Assembly (NCBI GenBank): GCA_964059195.1
Contig: CAXKWD010000005.1
Span: 140,455,686-140,519,685, forward strand
Reading direction: 5' to 3'
Length of the DNA: 64,000 nucleotides
Source of the DNA: Ectobius pallidus
Taxonomy: Eukaryota; Arthropoda; Insecta; Blattodea; Ectobiidae
Part shown: positions 43,739 through 55,057 of the stretch, piece by piece
Numbering within the stretch: position 1 is the stretch's first letter
How the letters are laid out: every line of letters begins with the position of its first letter
Notes under the pieces: generated by a model
What the model was told of the DNA's origin: nothing
The model's input: the letters and a program-made list of their open reading frames with translations, nothing else
The model's database searches: none
Program-made: the position numbers and the translations under genes

Positions 43739-45788
43739 GAGCCTACTAAAAGTACAAAATAATCCTTAAACGTTCTGTATAGTCGATGGCCATTATTATG
43801 TACCGAGTCATACGGAACCAATCTAGTTTAGTTTAGCTATTAAACCATAAACCCTTACGAATACTTATTGATTTAGTGGTACGCTTTCATGGAATGGAAG
43901 AATACAGCCATACGTTTGCATCGGAAAACCAGCTTACTCAGAACTACGCACTTACAAAACATGAGCGACAGATGTTATGTGTTTAAAGCCGAAATGCGTG
44001 ACAGTACAATCATGGTTACGGTTGTTTTTAATGCCGATGTATTATCGTTTCGGTACCACTGCATATCCCAGGCATCTCTGGATCCTAGAGACGAGAGTAT
44101 ATTGGTCAGCTTCATTCGCTTCCTCCTAGAAACGCGACAGATCCTGGGATGAACAAGCCAGCTATTCGCACAGCGTGAATTTCCCACACCCTGTTCACCA
44201 TACACATAAAATGGCTGCACTAAACAACCCCGTAAAAGGAATAAAATTCCTGCTAACGATACTGGAACTTTTTTAACTACTGGATCTTCCTTTCATGATT
44301 TAACTTTTATAATGGTGACAAATTGAGAACAAAAAATAACGTAGGACAATTTCACTCCAATTCTATTTGAAACGGAAAAGAAAGTCTTAATATCAAATAC
44401 CAAACACCAGAGTTATGCATAGGCTCTACATTACGCATCATATAAGTTATTACAATTATGTACACATTACATCCTATGATCAGTCAGGGGCGGATCTTAA
44501 TGGAGGGAGGGGCCGACATAAACGAAAGTTTGCAATTACTGGGGGTGTGGGGATACGGAATATAAAATTATTACAAATTTAAGGCTTCAGTGCTACTGGC
44601 AAGAGATGATTAGGCATAACCTCTGAGCCGAACTGCTCATTTAACAGTTGCATTTTGTTTGAAACTAACTTTTGCTGAAAAACTTGAAGACCACATACTC
44701 TAATACATATTAAGTTATATCTACTGTACGGTAAAGATAGGCAATCCGAAATGTTGAATACCTTCTGTATCTTTTTCGGCAATCTGATTCGAATGACTTA
44801 AGATCCTTAAGATCCGTGGAGGACTCCAGACAAGGATTTTTAGAAACTCCGCAAAGGAAGGTGGGAAGACGTCAGCCTCACATACGACTCCGAAAAGGTT
44901 CTTGAAGGTTCCTGAAGGATGAGGTTCCCAGATGTTTTGTTACTCAGTCAGTCTCACGACTCCATGAAAGCATTTACAAGTTCTCTGAAGCTCCGGGATT
45001 TTTAGTTAATCGATATAGGAAGGTTGCTTTTCTCCCCATAATTTATGTTAGAGGTTAAATAGACGACGGGCCACAGTGTCGCGACAATGACTAGAAAATT
45101 GAAAAATGATTGAAAAACATCAAAGATCGATGTAGGTCGTACAAGTAGGCCTAATTATTTTATTTATTTATGTTTTATTTTAATTACATTAGTATAACAG
45201 TAGATGCTGATACCAACAATGATTCCCAAGACAAATATACTATAGGCTACCTACTAAATACAGAAGAGATAAAAATTACTGAAAAATCCCTGATTCTTTG
45301 TGCGGCTCGTCTTCCTCAGCATCTTTACCACATTACATAGAATATACTTTCGATAAAGCAAATATATTCCATGTACAAAACAAAGAAAGAACCTGGACTA
45401 TTGTGACATTTATCATATGGTTATTAGCATCCACATAAGGATTAGCAGACTACATATTAATACAATGCGCTGAGTTTTCAGATCCGCGACCGAACATATG
45501 TACGGGATTTGTTACAAACCCACGCTGTGGGAGACGAAGTGACTGTTCGATACTGCTCTCCAACCACGTGTCTACATGTATGCTCTCAGTAGCCAGCTTC
45601 AAACATAATACCACCTTGTTTTCCAAGCAGATTATATGTTTTTACTCTACCTGCAGTTATTAAATGCCTGATTACTGATTCCAGACTTTCTTCCCTGTTC
45701 ACCCAATAACTTAGTTACAGTTATTTCATAGTCTGGTGGGGCAAGATTATCCGTCCCATGAACCAGTGGGTATCGAACCTGGGTATAA
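42511..45788. other. Long unassigned stretch
   Basis: No recognised gene. (AT)n/(GT)n lies at about 43690-43740. A CAGGGGCGGATC hAT-like start at 44487 has no partner. 44820-45060 has GGAGGACTCCAGAC and TTCCTGAAGGATGAGG pieces reminiscent of the SINE-A body and may be a very old copy. Paired ORFs at 43889-44220 are unrecognised. Confidence 0.4.
43688..43740. repeat. (AT)n-(GT)n microsatellite
   Basis: TATATATATG followed by about 15 GT units with interruptions. Confidence 0.95.
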
Positions 45789-46675
45789 TAAAATCAGGTA
45801 AACTGATACAACAAAGTGCCAGTATGTTTTTGTTGAATCAATTATAATTGCAATTATGATATGCAGAAAATAAGTTTTTCTAATCAGATTAAAATCGACC
45901 AGCGTCAGCAGAACTACAGATTTGTGATACCTTGACAATCGCGCATTCACATAAAAATAAAATCCATGTCAAATCGGCCGGCTCCGGGATTTGATCCGGG
46001 GACCTCCAGAATACGAGTCCAAGGCGCTACCATTTAGCCAACTCAGTCAGTTTGACGGTGTCGTTTGATAAGCATAAGTGAAGGAATAGTGTTAACTGTC
46101 AAATTATACCGCTAGACAAAAATAAAAAGAAACATGTGACCTTTAATTAGTCGTTACTCTGGTACCGTTCGACCGATTAGGTCCAAAATTAATAGGCTTC
46201 TTGCCATGGATGTTATAAATGCGTATACCAAGTTTCATGAAAATCCGATAAATCATATTTGAGTTATGGGACCTTTTATTGTATAATACCATAGAAATGC
46301 ACTAAATTGGGCATTGTTCCGGTACCGGCCAACCGATTTGGTCCAATATCAACAGACGTCTTCCCATGGACATTATAAATGTGTATACCAAGTTTCATGA
46401 AAATCCGATAAAGCGTATTTGAGTTATGACGCTTTTAAATAAAAACACTAAATTGGGTTTGACGCCGGTACCGGTGAACCGATTTGGTTCAATAACAATA
46501 GGGTTCTTCCCATGGACATTATAAATGCGTATACCAAGTTTCATGAAAATCCGATAAAGCGTATTTGAGTTATGGCGCGTACAGACACACGGACGGACGG
46601 ACGGACAGACAGACGGACAGACATTTTTCGTCCCCCACACACAATCTCATAAAGTACCATACTGGCACTTAATAA
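45789..46675 (-). mobile_element. HINE-A, complete copy with a SINE-D inside
   Basis: Both ends are present: TAAAATCAGGTAAACTGAT hairpin with AAGTGCCAGTATG at the left, and CATACTGGCACTTAATAA at the right. Three tandem modules (each with CCGGTACCGG or a variant, and CCAAGTTTCATGAAAATCCG) occupy 46140-46575, followed by a GGACGGACGGACAGACAG run. ORFs through the modules (46395-46843 minus) are artefacts of the repeat. Confidence 0.75.
45885..46065 (-). mobile_element. SINE-D inside HINE-A
   Basis: On the minus strand it reads ACTGAGTTGGCTAAATGGTAGCG, then GGATCAAATCCCGG as B box, then CCGGCCGATTTGACATGG and a GCGATTGTCAAGGTATC body, as at 13612-13800. Confidence 0.7.
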
Positions 46676-47119
46676 GGACGAGAAACACGAAATGTTGCTA
46701 AGAAGTTCCAATTTAGGCTTGAGACTCTTTAATGAGCCTGGAATATCGGGCTTACGACCCAAGCTAAATCCCTCCCGAAAGGACCTGTTCTGAAAATGTT
46801 CTAGCTCCGAAAAATCTTTCGCACTTGTGTGGGTCATACCCATCGTTATTTATTAGATAGATTTTAAAATTCGCATTTAGTAGAATAGTGATATTATACT
46901 ACAGGAATATATTCAGGAATTTGAATAAATTGTAATCAATACTCCTAGTAAAAGTATTGAGAGGAAAAGGATTTTTTAGGGATTATTAGGCATTAGAGAA
47001 GGGAGGATCTTCCACTATAAATGGTGTATGAGGCAGAGGACATGCATGTACTTTGTTCTTCATAACATTATGAGACACGAGATACATATTTCGATATTGG
47101 TTGCATAAGAACGCACTGC
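46676..47119. other. Unassigned DNA
   Basis: No feature seen. Confidence 0.4.
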
Positions 47120-47345
47120 ACCCCTTTTACTTTCTCACATATCTGTAGTATAAAGAAAACATAGTGATCATGGAAAAATCGTAATATATAACACCAGAAA
47201 AAAACGTTTCGTGGTGCCTAGAAATAGAAAAAATATTTCTGGAATGATGTTGTGGGTAAACGATCTCTTGTATTTACTTCTATTTTTAGAATTTTGTTTC
47301 TATAACTAAAATATTTAGGGCAGTTTTCATAAAAAAAAAACTTTT
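47120..47345. mobile_element. HINE-C-like repeat, short copy
   Basis: TTTTACTTTCTCACATATC, GTGATCATGGAAAAATCG, GTGCCTAGAAATAGAAAAAA and GGAATGATG follow the order of 29432-29560; the microsatellite is absent. Confidence 0.5.
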
Positions 47346-47354
47346 TTTTTCAAA

Positions 47355-47545
47355 ATGTGTCACGTCTCCGTCCGGAGAGGCCCTCCATGGCCTTTTTCTG
47401 GTTTAAAAATAAAAAAAAAAAAAAATTATTTTGTGATCCAAAGATAATCTCTCTCCCGACAGGTCATGGCCCTGCAAGGCCCCACTTGGGCCGCATAAAT
47501 GTCCCTACAACGGGAGAGGTTAAACTAAGGAAAAGAAAGAAAGGA
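47355..47545 (-). mobile_element. SINE-E-like repeat (minus)
   Basis: The minus strand of 47440-47545 reads CCTTAGTTTAACCTCTCCCG, AGGGACATTTATGCGGCCC and CAGGGCCATGACCTGTCGGG, matching 61085-61195. GTCCGGAGAGGCCCTCCATGG at 47370 may be part of the same element. Confidence 0.5.
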
Positions 47546-48149
47546 AGTTTATAGGCTAAACCCAATATTCTGTTTATATATGGCTATTATAATATGAATT
47601 GAAATCAAAGAAACACTTTTTCCGCTATTCTGCGCTTGGGGTTTCAATGAGGTAAGACTCACAATAAAACATTAAGGCAAAATAGATGGTTACGTGTTTC
47701 TTCTACACCTTCGCCTAAGTCACAATGGTAGAAGTCGGGTGATTTCTCGTATTTGGGACCGAGATTCACCTTACTATTATAATATCATCCCTTAAAACGA
47801 AAGTAACGGGAAACCATTGTGAGCGATGTGCTTGCTAACATCCAGTAAGGATATGGTAACTAAAATAAAATAAGTTACATAAGTTTATGGCTTTGAATTA
47901 CCTCCTCCCCATTTCCCTGAGTCGTATAACATTTTTGGTAACTCATTATCTCTCAGCCCACATTGTCGAGTATGCGAGAGTGCATTGCACCCCCCGAAGC
48001 CACGTGTATTTTGCTGATCCCCACCTCCAGACACAACATGTCGGCATCGTCTTGTAGTGCCGTATTCTATCTATCTGTTGACTGATTAAGTAAATATCTT
48101 GAGGATACGGGTGAATTGTGAGCCTGCAAGTGGGCAGTAGGGGATGCAT
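47546..48149. other. Unassigned DNA
   Basis: No feature seen. Confidence 0.4.
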
Positions 48150-48420
48150 GCACTTTGACCCCGATCTTGTGGGGGAGGAAATCAATACAAAGTACAGCAC
48201 ACAGAGCTGGGCGCTCCACTCGTCTCGATGATGACCATCCCTCACCCCGCGGACGCCGCCTAGCAGCATCTCGAGGGCTGCAAGTGGGGCATAACCTGTC
48301 CTCTGTGAGTGACAGCGCTCGCGACTTCGCTTCGATCCCCGCTGGGGACTCTCCGAGTAGTATTTATGATGGACAAATCAGGTGACGAGAGGGCTTATCT
48401 CCGGAAACCTATTGTTTACT
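48150..48420. other. GC-rich, CpG-containing island
   Basis: Clearly higher GC than its neighbours, with CCCCGCGGACGCCGCC and GCGCTCGCGACTTCGC. Both strands have open frames (48155-48385 plus, 47946-48269 minus), neither recognisable. It could be a promoter or 5' UTR of a host gene (possibly Tlk, minus strand). Confidence 0.3.
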
Positions 48421-49009
48421 TCTCTCCCGGCATACATTTCACAAAGGAAACTAAACTCTTTGTCCTATATGCATTGATATAATGCTAAAGAACATTTTCT
48501 TCATTTTTCGTAAACCTTATGCAACTGGCAAAGTTTACAATTTTAACAGCACGATAGACCCCCGTTTACAGAAAAGTCATAATATTAATAGCAGATTCGG
48601 AACGGACTGCTTGCTCACTGCATACAGCTTTTTAAAGTATTTACATATCATTACTATTAATAATATATACATTTTTAAATTCATGTTATCCCTTAGACAT
48701 AATCTTTATCTGTACGATTAACGAAATGTTAGGCCTAGAGGCTTACACTCTTAAAAAATTAGAAATACCCATTTGCTACAGATTCCTTAGGTCAGACTCC
48801 ACAAGACAGCAGTAGAAGTAGAATTTTATGAATAGGCAGATGGGCTGTCATAAGGCTCATTCTGTATTAATGAAGAAGATAATGCATGCGAATAATTCCG
48901 AAGATAGAAAAAGTGCTGCACTGCAGGGTTGCGTATTCTGTCGTCTTAGCCTAACGTAAAGGTAATAGGCCTATTGATTACAAGGCAAGACTTGACGTTT
49001 GAGTTTGTG
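48421..49009. other. Unassigned DNA
   Basis: AT-rich; an ORF at 48482-48721 has no recognised product. Confidence 0.4.
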
Positions 49010-49240
49010 TACGACGTGGCAGGCTTTCAGAAAAGTGCTGTGAAAATGTTTTAAATCAAACATATAGATCTTAATTACATCTCAAGTTTAAAAAAATAAT
49101 TGCAGTGATTTTTAATAGAATTTCTAGATTTCTTTAATGTATAGTGATAGGAAAGAGTAAAAGAAAGTCGCTGACATGTTTAATGTCACGGAAGATCGTT
49201 AATCAACATAAAATTTAGTTTTGAATTTGTTTCACGCTAT
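49010..49240 (-). repeat. Very degraded HINE-B interior
   Basis: GAGTTTGTGTACGACGTGG, GAAAATGTTTTAAATCAAAC and AAGAAAGTCGCTGACATG loosely follow 28700-28950 of the complete copy. Confidence 0.35.
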
Positions 49241-49499
49241 GCTGTTTAAAGGAATCAGACACAACAGTACGTTATTTATGGACTCTGGGGATATAAATGT
49301 GCACTAATGCTGAAAACTCCATATCGAATTTCGTGGTCGAACCCAGTATATCCAGTACTAACAACAGTGGGCCACCCCATCCTTAACTTTTAAAAGATGA
49401 ATTTTATAAAACATAAACTATACCCATTGCTTTGTTAGAAATTTTCACCGAGGCATTTTAATGCGTTATTCTATTTAAGGAAGGTAGAATGGAGTTGAG

Positions 49500-49660
49500 T
49501 ACTTCCTAAGGACGCAGTAATCCAAGCGTCAACGTACAAAGCTGAAACCACGAGGTCGGTTCTCGCCCCCCCCCCCAAAAAAAAAAACCTCAATAGTAGC
49601 CCAAAATATATTTTTTTCGAAGTTTTCTCTCCTCGCAAAGGCAAAGGCCGGATATGAAAG
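49500..49660 (+). mobile_element. SINE-B-like copy with poly-C/poly-A
   Basis: A tRNA-like ACGAGGTCGGTTCTCGCCCC head is followed by a C run, an A run and a body with CTCGCAAAGGCAAAGGCCGG, as in the 3440 copy (CAAAGGCAAAAATTGCCGG). Confidence 0.5.
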
Positions 49661-51107
49661 ATTACCTATCACCTACTCCGAACGTTCCATGTATGTTGTT
49701 TATGCATGCAGTAGGAATGTTTAATGTCTTTCAGAGATGGTTCAGCGACAAGCTGAAAGAATAACAGCAAGTTCCTTCACGACCTATAATAGCCTATAGA
49801 TGTATAATCCATAGATTTTATCCCTCCCCTAGAGCACGTACGTTCTACGAAAGGAGAGGGTAAAATGCGAAAGAAGAGAAAAGACAAACAAATACCATTA
49901 AAAGAAACATCCATTAAGAATTAGGCGCCGCAGCAACCTGGCGCCCGGGATTTTTCCACCTAATCTTAAGGGGGGGTTATACATATTAAATTATAGGCTA
50001 AAATTTATAACTTACTTCTAGTTGGTTTCCTCATTTGTCAGGTACCGGTACTGAACTGCTTCAAACGTTGCATATGTAGCCTATTATTAAGATCAGAATT
50101 GAAAATTTTTAAGAAGCAAAGTTACTCTGAAGACTTTATAGGTGCGATACCTTCTGTGTGAGACCGTTTGCGATCTGCTTCCTATAAATACTAATTGATA
50201 AGGAATTTCTCTACATTTTCATGTGGGAAAAACAAAAAAGCACAATACTGCAACGTTCGCAACGTCCACTTAAAAATATAGATACTAGTCTATGCCTATA
50301 ATTTTTCCTTTATACCTCAGTCCTGAATTATTATGGTCATAGCATGCTTGCCGCTAGACCTAAGGTTAGTGGGCCTAAAACTCTTAAGCATCCTTCCTTT
50401 CAGACAAAAAAAAGTTTGTTTCATATCTTAAGCCGTAGATGTAAGCTTTATTAAGCTCACGCTCATACACAACAAGTCCTAAAATCTATTTGACTTACAT
50501 GCAGGAGAAATGCCTGCTTCATGTTGTATACAGCTTGTAATAGGTCGATAAACAGTAAGGCTTGGCAGAAAAAAAGTTTAAGTTTTTAGAACGAATACAA
50601 AGCAGAAGTAAGCGCGAGGAAAACTAAAACGTTTAAGGATTGACTAATTTTTCATAAAGTAAAGCGTTTAAAATTAGTTCTGTATACAAATACACCAAAA
50701 CAAAATGACACAACAAATAATGCAAGGGAATAAAGAGCAAAATAGTGAAGAAATAGTAAAGACACATACTAGACAAATCAAAACGTAAAACTCATAAATA
50801 TCATACATAGGATTATTAAGAAGTCGTGTTTTTATTTAGTTCTTAAAAACAGTGCATTATTCGTCAAAGCTATATGGTGTTGAGGCAAACGAACCCTAAA
50901 GCGAATTTACAAAAAAATTCTGTGTTGTCGGTTGGAAAAAAGATCGTACCTAAAACAATCTAACAAAATTATCGAACAAAAAAGTTTAGGGACAGACTAC
51001 TTTTTAATGAAAGTAAAGTTTTTAAAATTAGTTCCGCATACAAATACAGCAAAACAAAATTGCACAAAAAATAATGCAATGGAATAACGAACAAAAATAG
51101 TAAGGGA
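49661..51107. other. Unassigned DNA with a 120-bp dispersed direct repeat
   Basis: No gene. 50635-50760 and 50990-51105 are diverged direct copies (shared TAAAGTAAAG, TTAAAATTAGTTC, ACAAATACA and AAATAATGCAA). The second copy is the insertion site of the next HINE-A. Confidence 0.5.
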
Positions 51108-51604
51108 TAAAATCAGGTAAACTGATGTAACAAAGTGCCAGAATGCTTTTGTTTAATCAGTGATAATTGCAATTATGATATGCAGGAAATAAGTTATTTT
51201 TGTAATCGATTTTCGAGTTAAGCTCCAAATCGCTTCATTAAGTAGGGCTTACGGTTTGATAAGAATAAGTGAAGGAATGTTTGGGTAGTGTTATTTGTCA
51301 CAGTTACCTGTAATGCAACTTCCAAAGCCATATATGAACACCGTACAACAATATGTTGTCATGAGAACTGATTTGAATTTGATAAATTCTTTCTAATATA
51401 TTACCACAAAATAGGCCCTAAATTTGGCTTTACTACGGTACCGGTCAACCGATTCGGTCCAATATCAATAGGCTTCTTGCCATGGACGTTATAAATGCGT
51501 ATACCAAGTTTCATGAAAATCCGATACAGCGTATTTGAGACAGACAGACACATTTTCCCGTCCCCCACACAATCTCAAAAAGTACCATTCTGGGTCTTAA
51601 TAAA
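51108..51604 (-). mobile_element. HINE-A, short copy
   Basis: Left end TAAAATCAGGTAAACTGATG with AAGTGCCAGAATG (one mismatch to family). The right end is ACCATTCTGGGTCTTAATAA. Only one tandem module (51420-51540) and a short GACAGACAGACA run remain. Confidence 0.7.
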
Positions 51605-51685
51605 GATTTATATTATGCCTGCTCAGCTACCATTAAATTACTACCTACACTTTGGTATATAAATTAACAAAAATAATAGGCCCTA

Positions 51686-51690
51686 ACAAC

Positions 51691-51750
<60 letters not shown>

Positions 51751-51751
51751 C
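51686..51751. repeat. (AAT)n microsatellite
   Basis: About 21 tandem AAT units. Confidence 0.95.
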
Positions 51752-52623
51752 CATTTCCATAATCCATCATAATGCTCAATGTTAATGAGAGTTCAATAAT
51801 TTTCTAACACATTTTATTGAGTTGCTCATAATAAAGGGGATTTTTTTTTACTAGAGGATAAATGAAGAGTGGAAATTGCAACGATTCTAAGTGCAATTTT
51901 TTTGGAAAAAAAATGTTTTTTTTTTCTTTTTCCCACCACGTTCTATGTGCCAAAGCCAATAACCCAGGTAAGTTCTATGTGCCGTTCGTTGTTACTGTAG
52001 TTGCTACACCATGAACAGATGAAGAGTACTACAGACTCAGACATAAGTACAGCCAAATCTTTTCTCTCTCCTGTACAATTCTCTAAAAGGTTCTCTAGAA
52101 CCTTTGCAATTTCCACTCCTAAAATGTAATATAATTTGTACGCATATAGGGGGTATTAAAGGCTCCATTTAAAGCTTGAGTAAGAATAGACTATTAATTT
52201 AAATAGGCCTAACTTATGAAAATATAATGCAAAGGCTTTTGTACATATAAAGGCGTCAATTTCCCTTATTACTAGATTATGACTGTATCTAAAATCCCGT
52301 ACAACGATCTTTATGGGGACAATGTACAAGAACTCTTCCCGTCCCGCCCTACTAACAGAGCAAATCCTGTGTGACGGTCGAATACTCCGTCTGACTCCTA
52401 ACCTGTGGAATCGATCTGATACATCACGTGATCCTCAGTGTTCGGAAGCTGCAACTATTCATTAAAATGCAAGGCTGCCAATGGAAAGCAAGCACATGAA
52501 CAAAAGAATTCGTAATACTGACGCATATGAATGTACAGAGGTTTTGCTTATAAGGTTACGCGGACCATTAAGAACGCATGTGTCCTTGAAACTATAAAAT
52601 AATTTACCAACATATTGAGAAAA
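51752..52623. other. Unassigned DNA
   Basis: No gene recognised. 52310-52450 is GC-richer (TTCCCGTCCCGCCC, ACATCACGTGATCC) and may be unique, possibly regulatory sequence. Confidence 0.35.
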
Positions 52624-53544
52624 AAAAATCTGATGTGAAACTCACAAAACTTTTTCTGCCCAAATAAAGTTTGTCTTTTAGTACAATAGGGCTTATAATA
52701 TATATATGACATTCTCTTCATGTAATTGGTTATAAAAATGAAGAGAATGTCTCTTCATGTAATTGGTTATAGAAATGAAGAGAATGTCTCTTCATGTAAT
52801 TGGTTATAAAAATGAAGAGAATGTCTCTTCGTGTAATTGGTTATAAAAATAAAGAGAATGTCTCTTCGTGTAATTGGTTATAAAAATGAAGAGAATGTCG
52901 TTAGCACGTCGTATAGCATCCCCGTAGGATACATAACCCAAATAAAATCTGATTACTGGACTCAAGTAATTTCCTTTACCCTAAGCGTGGCCTATAATAC
53001 ATATTTCTCACTTCACATTCTGATACAGAATAAGAGGCCATGAAAGAGCGCGTATTCAGTTGATTCAAACCTGCTTTATTGTCCACCAGGCAAGACTGAG
53101 TTTCTGTCAACAGTGGGTGGCTTATAATTACCCTTCAGATAATTTTTTCCCCCCAAAAATGTTTAAAGTACAAATTTTAGCTCTTGGTATAAGCATCCCA
53201 AGTGCAAAATTTAATGAAACCCGTTAAAGCCGTTTTCGAGAAAATCGCGAAAAACGAAATTTCCTTTACAGAAGTCCCCTTAAAAGAAGTGAAAATTGTC
53301 GCCAATCTTCCTGTCACATCCTCAGAAGGTACCCGACCTAAATACAAAATTTTGTTTTCATACGACTTTCCCTCTGGAGCTAGGTCGTTCACAGACACAC
53401 ACACAGACATACTTCCAAAAGTAGTATTTTTTTTTTTAATTCAGGGGACTTCAAAACATGTATTTATGTTAAAAACTCAACTTCGAATTTGGGGGGTCGA
53501 AAACAATTAAACTTCCTCTATCTATGATATGGGCAGAGGAAGTA
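52624..53544 (-). mobile_element. HINE-B, near complete copy with a minisatellite
   Basis: The left end AAAATCTGATGTGAAACTC is followed by ACTTTTTCTGCCC (two changes). The right end is GGGCAGAGGAAGT (53531-53543). The body matches 28680-29170, including CCGTTTTCGAGAAAATCGCG and a CACACACACAGACATAC run. The 37-bp array at 52713-52898 is an addition to this copy. Confidence 0.7.
52713..52898. repeat. 37-bp tandem repeat, five units, each a hairpin
   Basis: Unit starts at 52713, 52750, 52787, 52824 and 52861. Each has TCTCTTCATG ... ATGAAGAGAA arms around TAATTGGTTATAAAA, so every unit folds on itself. Later units have CTTCGTG in place of CTTCATG. Confidence 0.95.
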
Positions 53545-54152
53545 ATACTTGTTACAGTCACAAAAAATAATAACATAGACAGTTATAGAATTTCTAATTT
53601 AAAAAATCTTTCTTCACATATAAACTGACAAATCAACGAAGAAAAACATATAAAAATTTTAAATTGTAATAATGGTCAGCATGTCCACTTAAGAAAAACT
53701 ATTTTAAAAGTATAAACTATATATTACATTTCTTATTAAATTTTGAAGTTTGAAATAAGGAAATTGTGATAACCCACTCCTTGCAGGAGAGGGACACGCC
53801 TTTAGGAAAAGTGCTCTCTGACCCCACCATAACACCGTGGATTTCGATGTTTTTTTTTAATGTATAATTGTATTTATATTAAAAAAACACATTATATCAG
53901 TCATTTTCTCCAGTGAATCTCTAGAGATAAAAAAATGTATGAAGTAAAAAACCGCCTATAAACCATTATCAAAGCTAGACAGGGAATAGGTACCTGAAAA
54001 CGAGATCTATATGTGTCAAATAGTTTAAGTATATTGTGAAACCAAATGAAACTGTGTTTATTAATTATGTTACATAAAAGTGTCCCCTAAAACATTTAAA
54101 TAATTTTATACAATATATAGTGTGTTCAGAATGTTAGTACAATAAAAGATTA
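53545..54152. other. Unassigned DNA
   Basis: AT-rich, no feature seen. Confidence 0.4.
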
Positions 54153-54854
54153 AAATAAAAAAATCCCTTTAGGCAGGCCTACAGGTGGAGGTAGATTTCG
54201 AAGTGCTTTTGGTTTAATTTATTGTCGCTGCATAGCACTCTTCTTCTTTAGCCTTGGCATGGTAAACCTGCAGTAATAAGAACTGAATTCGGTAAAGAGG
54301 AAGAGCCTACAATCATTTGTTTTGACAACAAGAATAGGATATAATATTCTGGGAGGCCGTGCGCAAGATCAGCAATGAATAAAATTAGCAAAGCCGCTAA
54401 ACAAGACAAAATTATGATATTATAATAATTCTTTTAAGTGTTATTATTTTCAAACATTAAAATCTCGCGTAATATGAGAGCTATCAAGAAACTATTTATT
54501 GATTTGTAGAGTACTCATCAAGAGCTTTTCAACGATACCCCACAAGACGTGGTTTCAAAAGTTTCGAATTTTCATCCCCCACCCCCACCTCCACCCCCAC
54601 CCTCACTCGAACCCCCGAATCGTTGGTGTCACTGTAAACTCCATAGGGAGTACTCTAATTTATTCAAACAAAGTTTCCCTCTATACTTCATAGGGGCCGA
54701 GATATACATTTTTAAAAATTTCAACCCCCTCCCCCGACCACCCCCTTGGGCCAATTTTGCCCATTAACGAACTTGTCCGAACTATTGGGCCTAGAAATAA
54801 CATAATAAAATTTGGTTCAAATATCTTCAAAATTACGGCCGCTATCGTGTAAAG

Positions 54855-54915
<61 letters not shown>

Positions 54916-55057
54916 TCACAAAATTTTTTTTTGAACGGGCGGTGGTTTCGTACTTAGGGGAGCATGAAACGTAAAGATATGAAAGAATTTTTCGAAAATC
55001 ATAAAGTGGTATCCATTGCAATAGGTAGATTTTTCTTCGAAAATCTACCTAAAAAGT
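54153..55057 (+). repeat. 0.9-kb repeat, left copy of a large inverted pair
   Basis: From AAAATCCCTTTAGGCAGGCC to CGAAAATCTACCTAAAAA it is the reverse complement of 57292-58147. Shared marks: GAGCTTTTCAACGATACCCC, CCCCACCCCCACC, a TTGCCCATTAACGAACTTG sentence, an AT microsatellite (54858-54912), and an end hairpin AGGTAGATTTT/AAAATCTACCT with a short CTTCG loop. ORFs at 54499-54767 are repeat artefacts. Non-coding, superfamily unknown. Confidence 0.9.

Noticed and set aside
46395..46843. Minus-strand ORFs with NSNTLYRIFMKLG-type repeats, also at 8843-9367 and 63738-63944
   Set aside because: They are translations of the HINE-A tandem modules and recur wherever the modules do; there is no start, splice or domain evidence.
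52713..52898. CRISPR-like array of 37-bp repeats
   Set aside because: Units are directly adjacent with no unique spacers, the unit is fully self-similar, and the sequence is eukaryotic.
54499..54767. ORFs with proline-histidine tracts, mirrored at 57638-57826
   Set aside because: Produced by the C-rich tract of the 0.9-kb repeat. The same peptide occurs in both inverted copies because the DNA is repeated.
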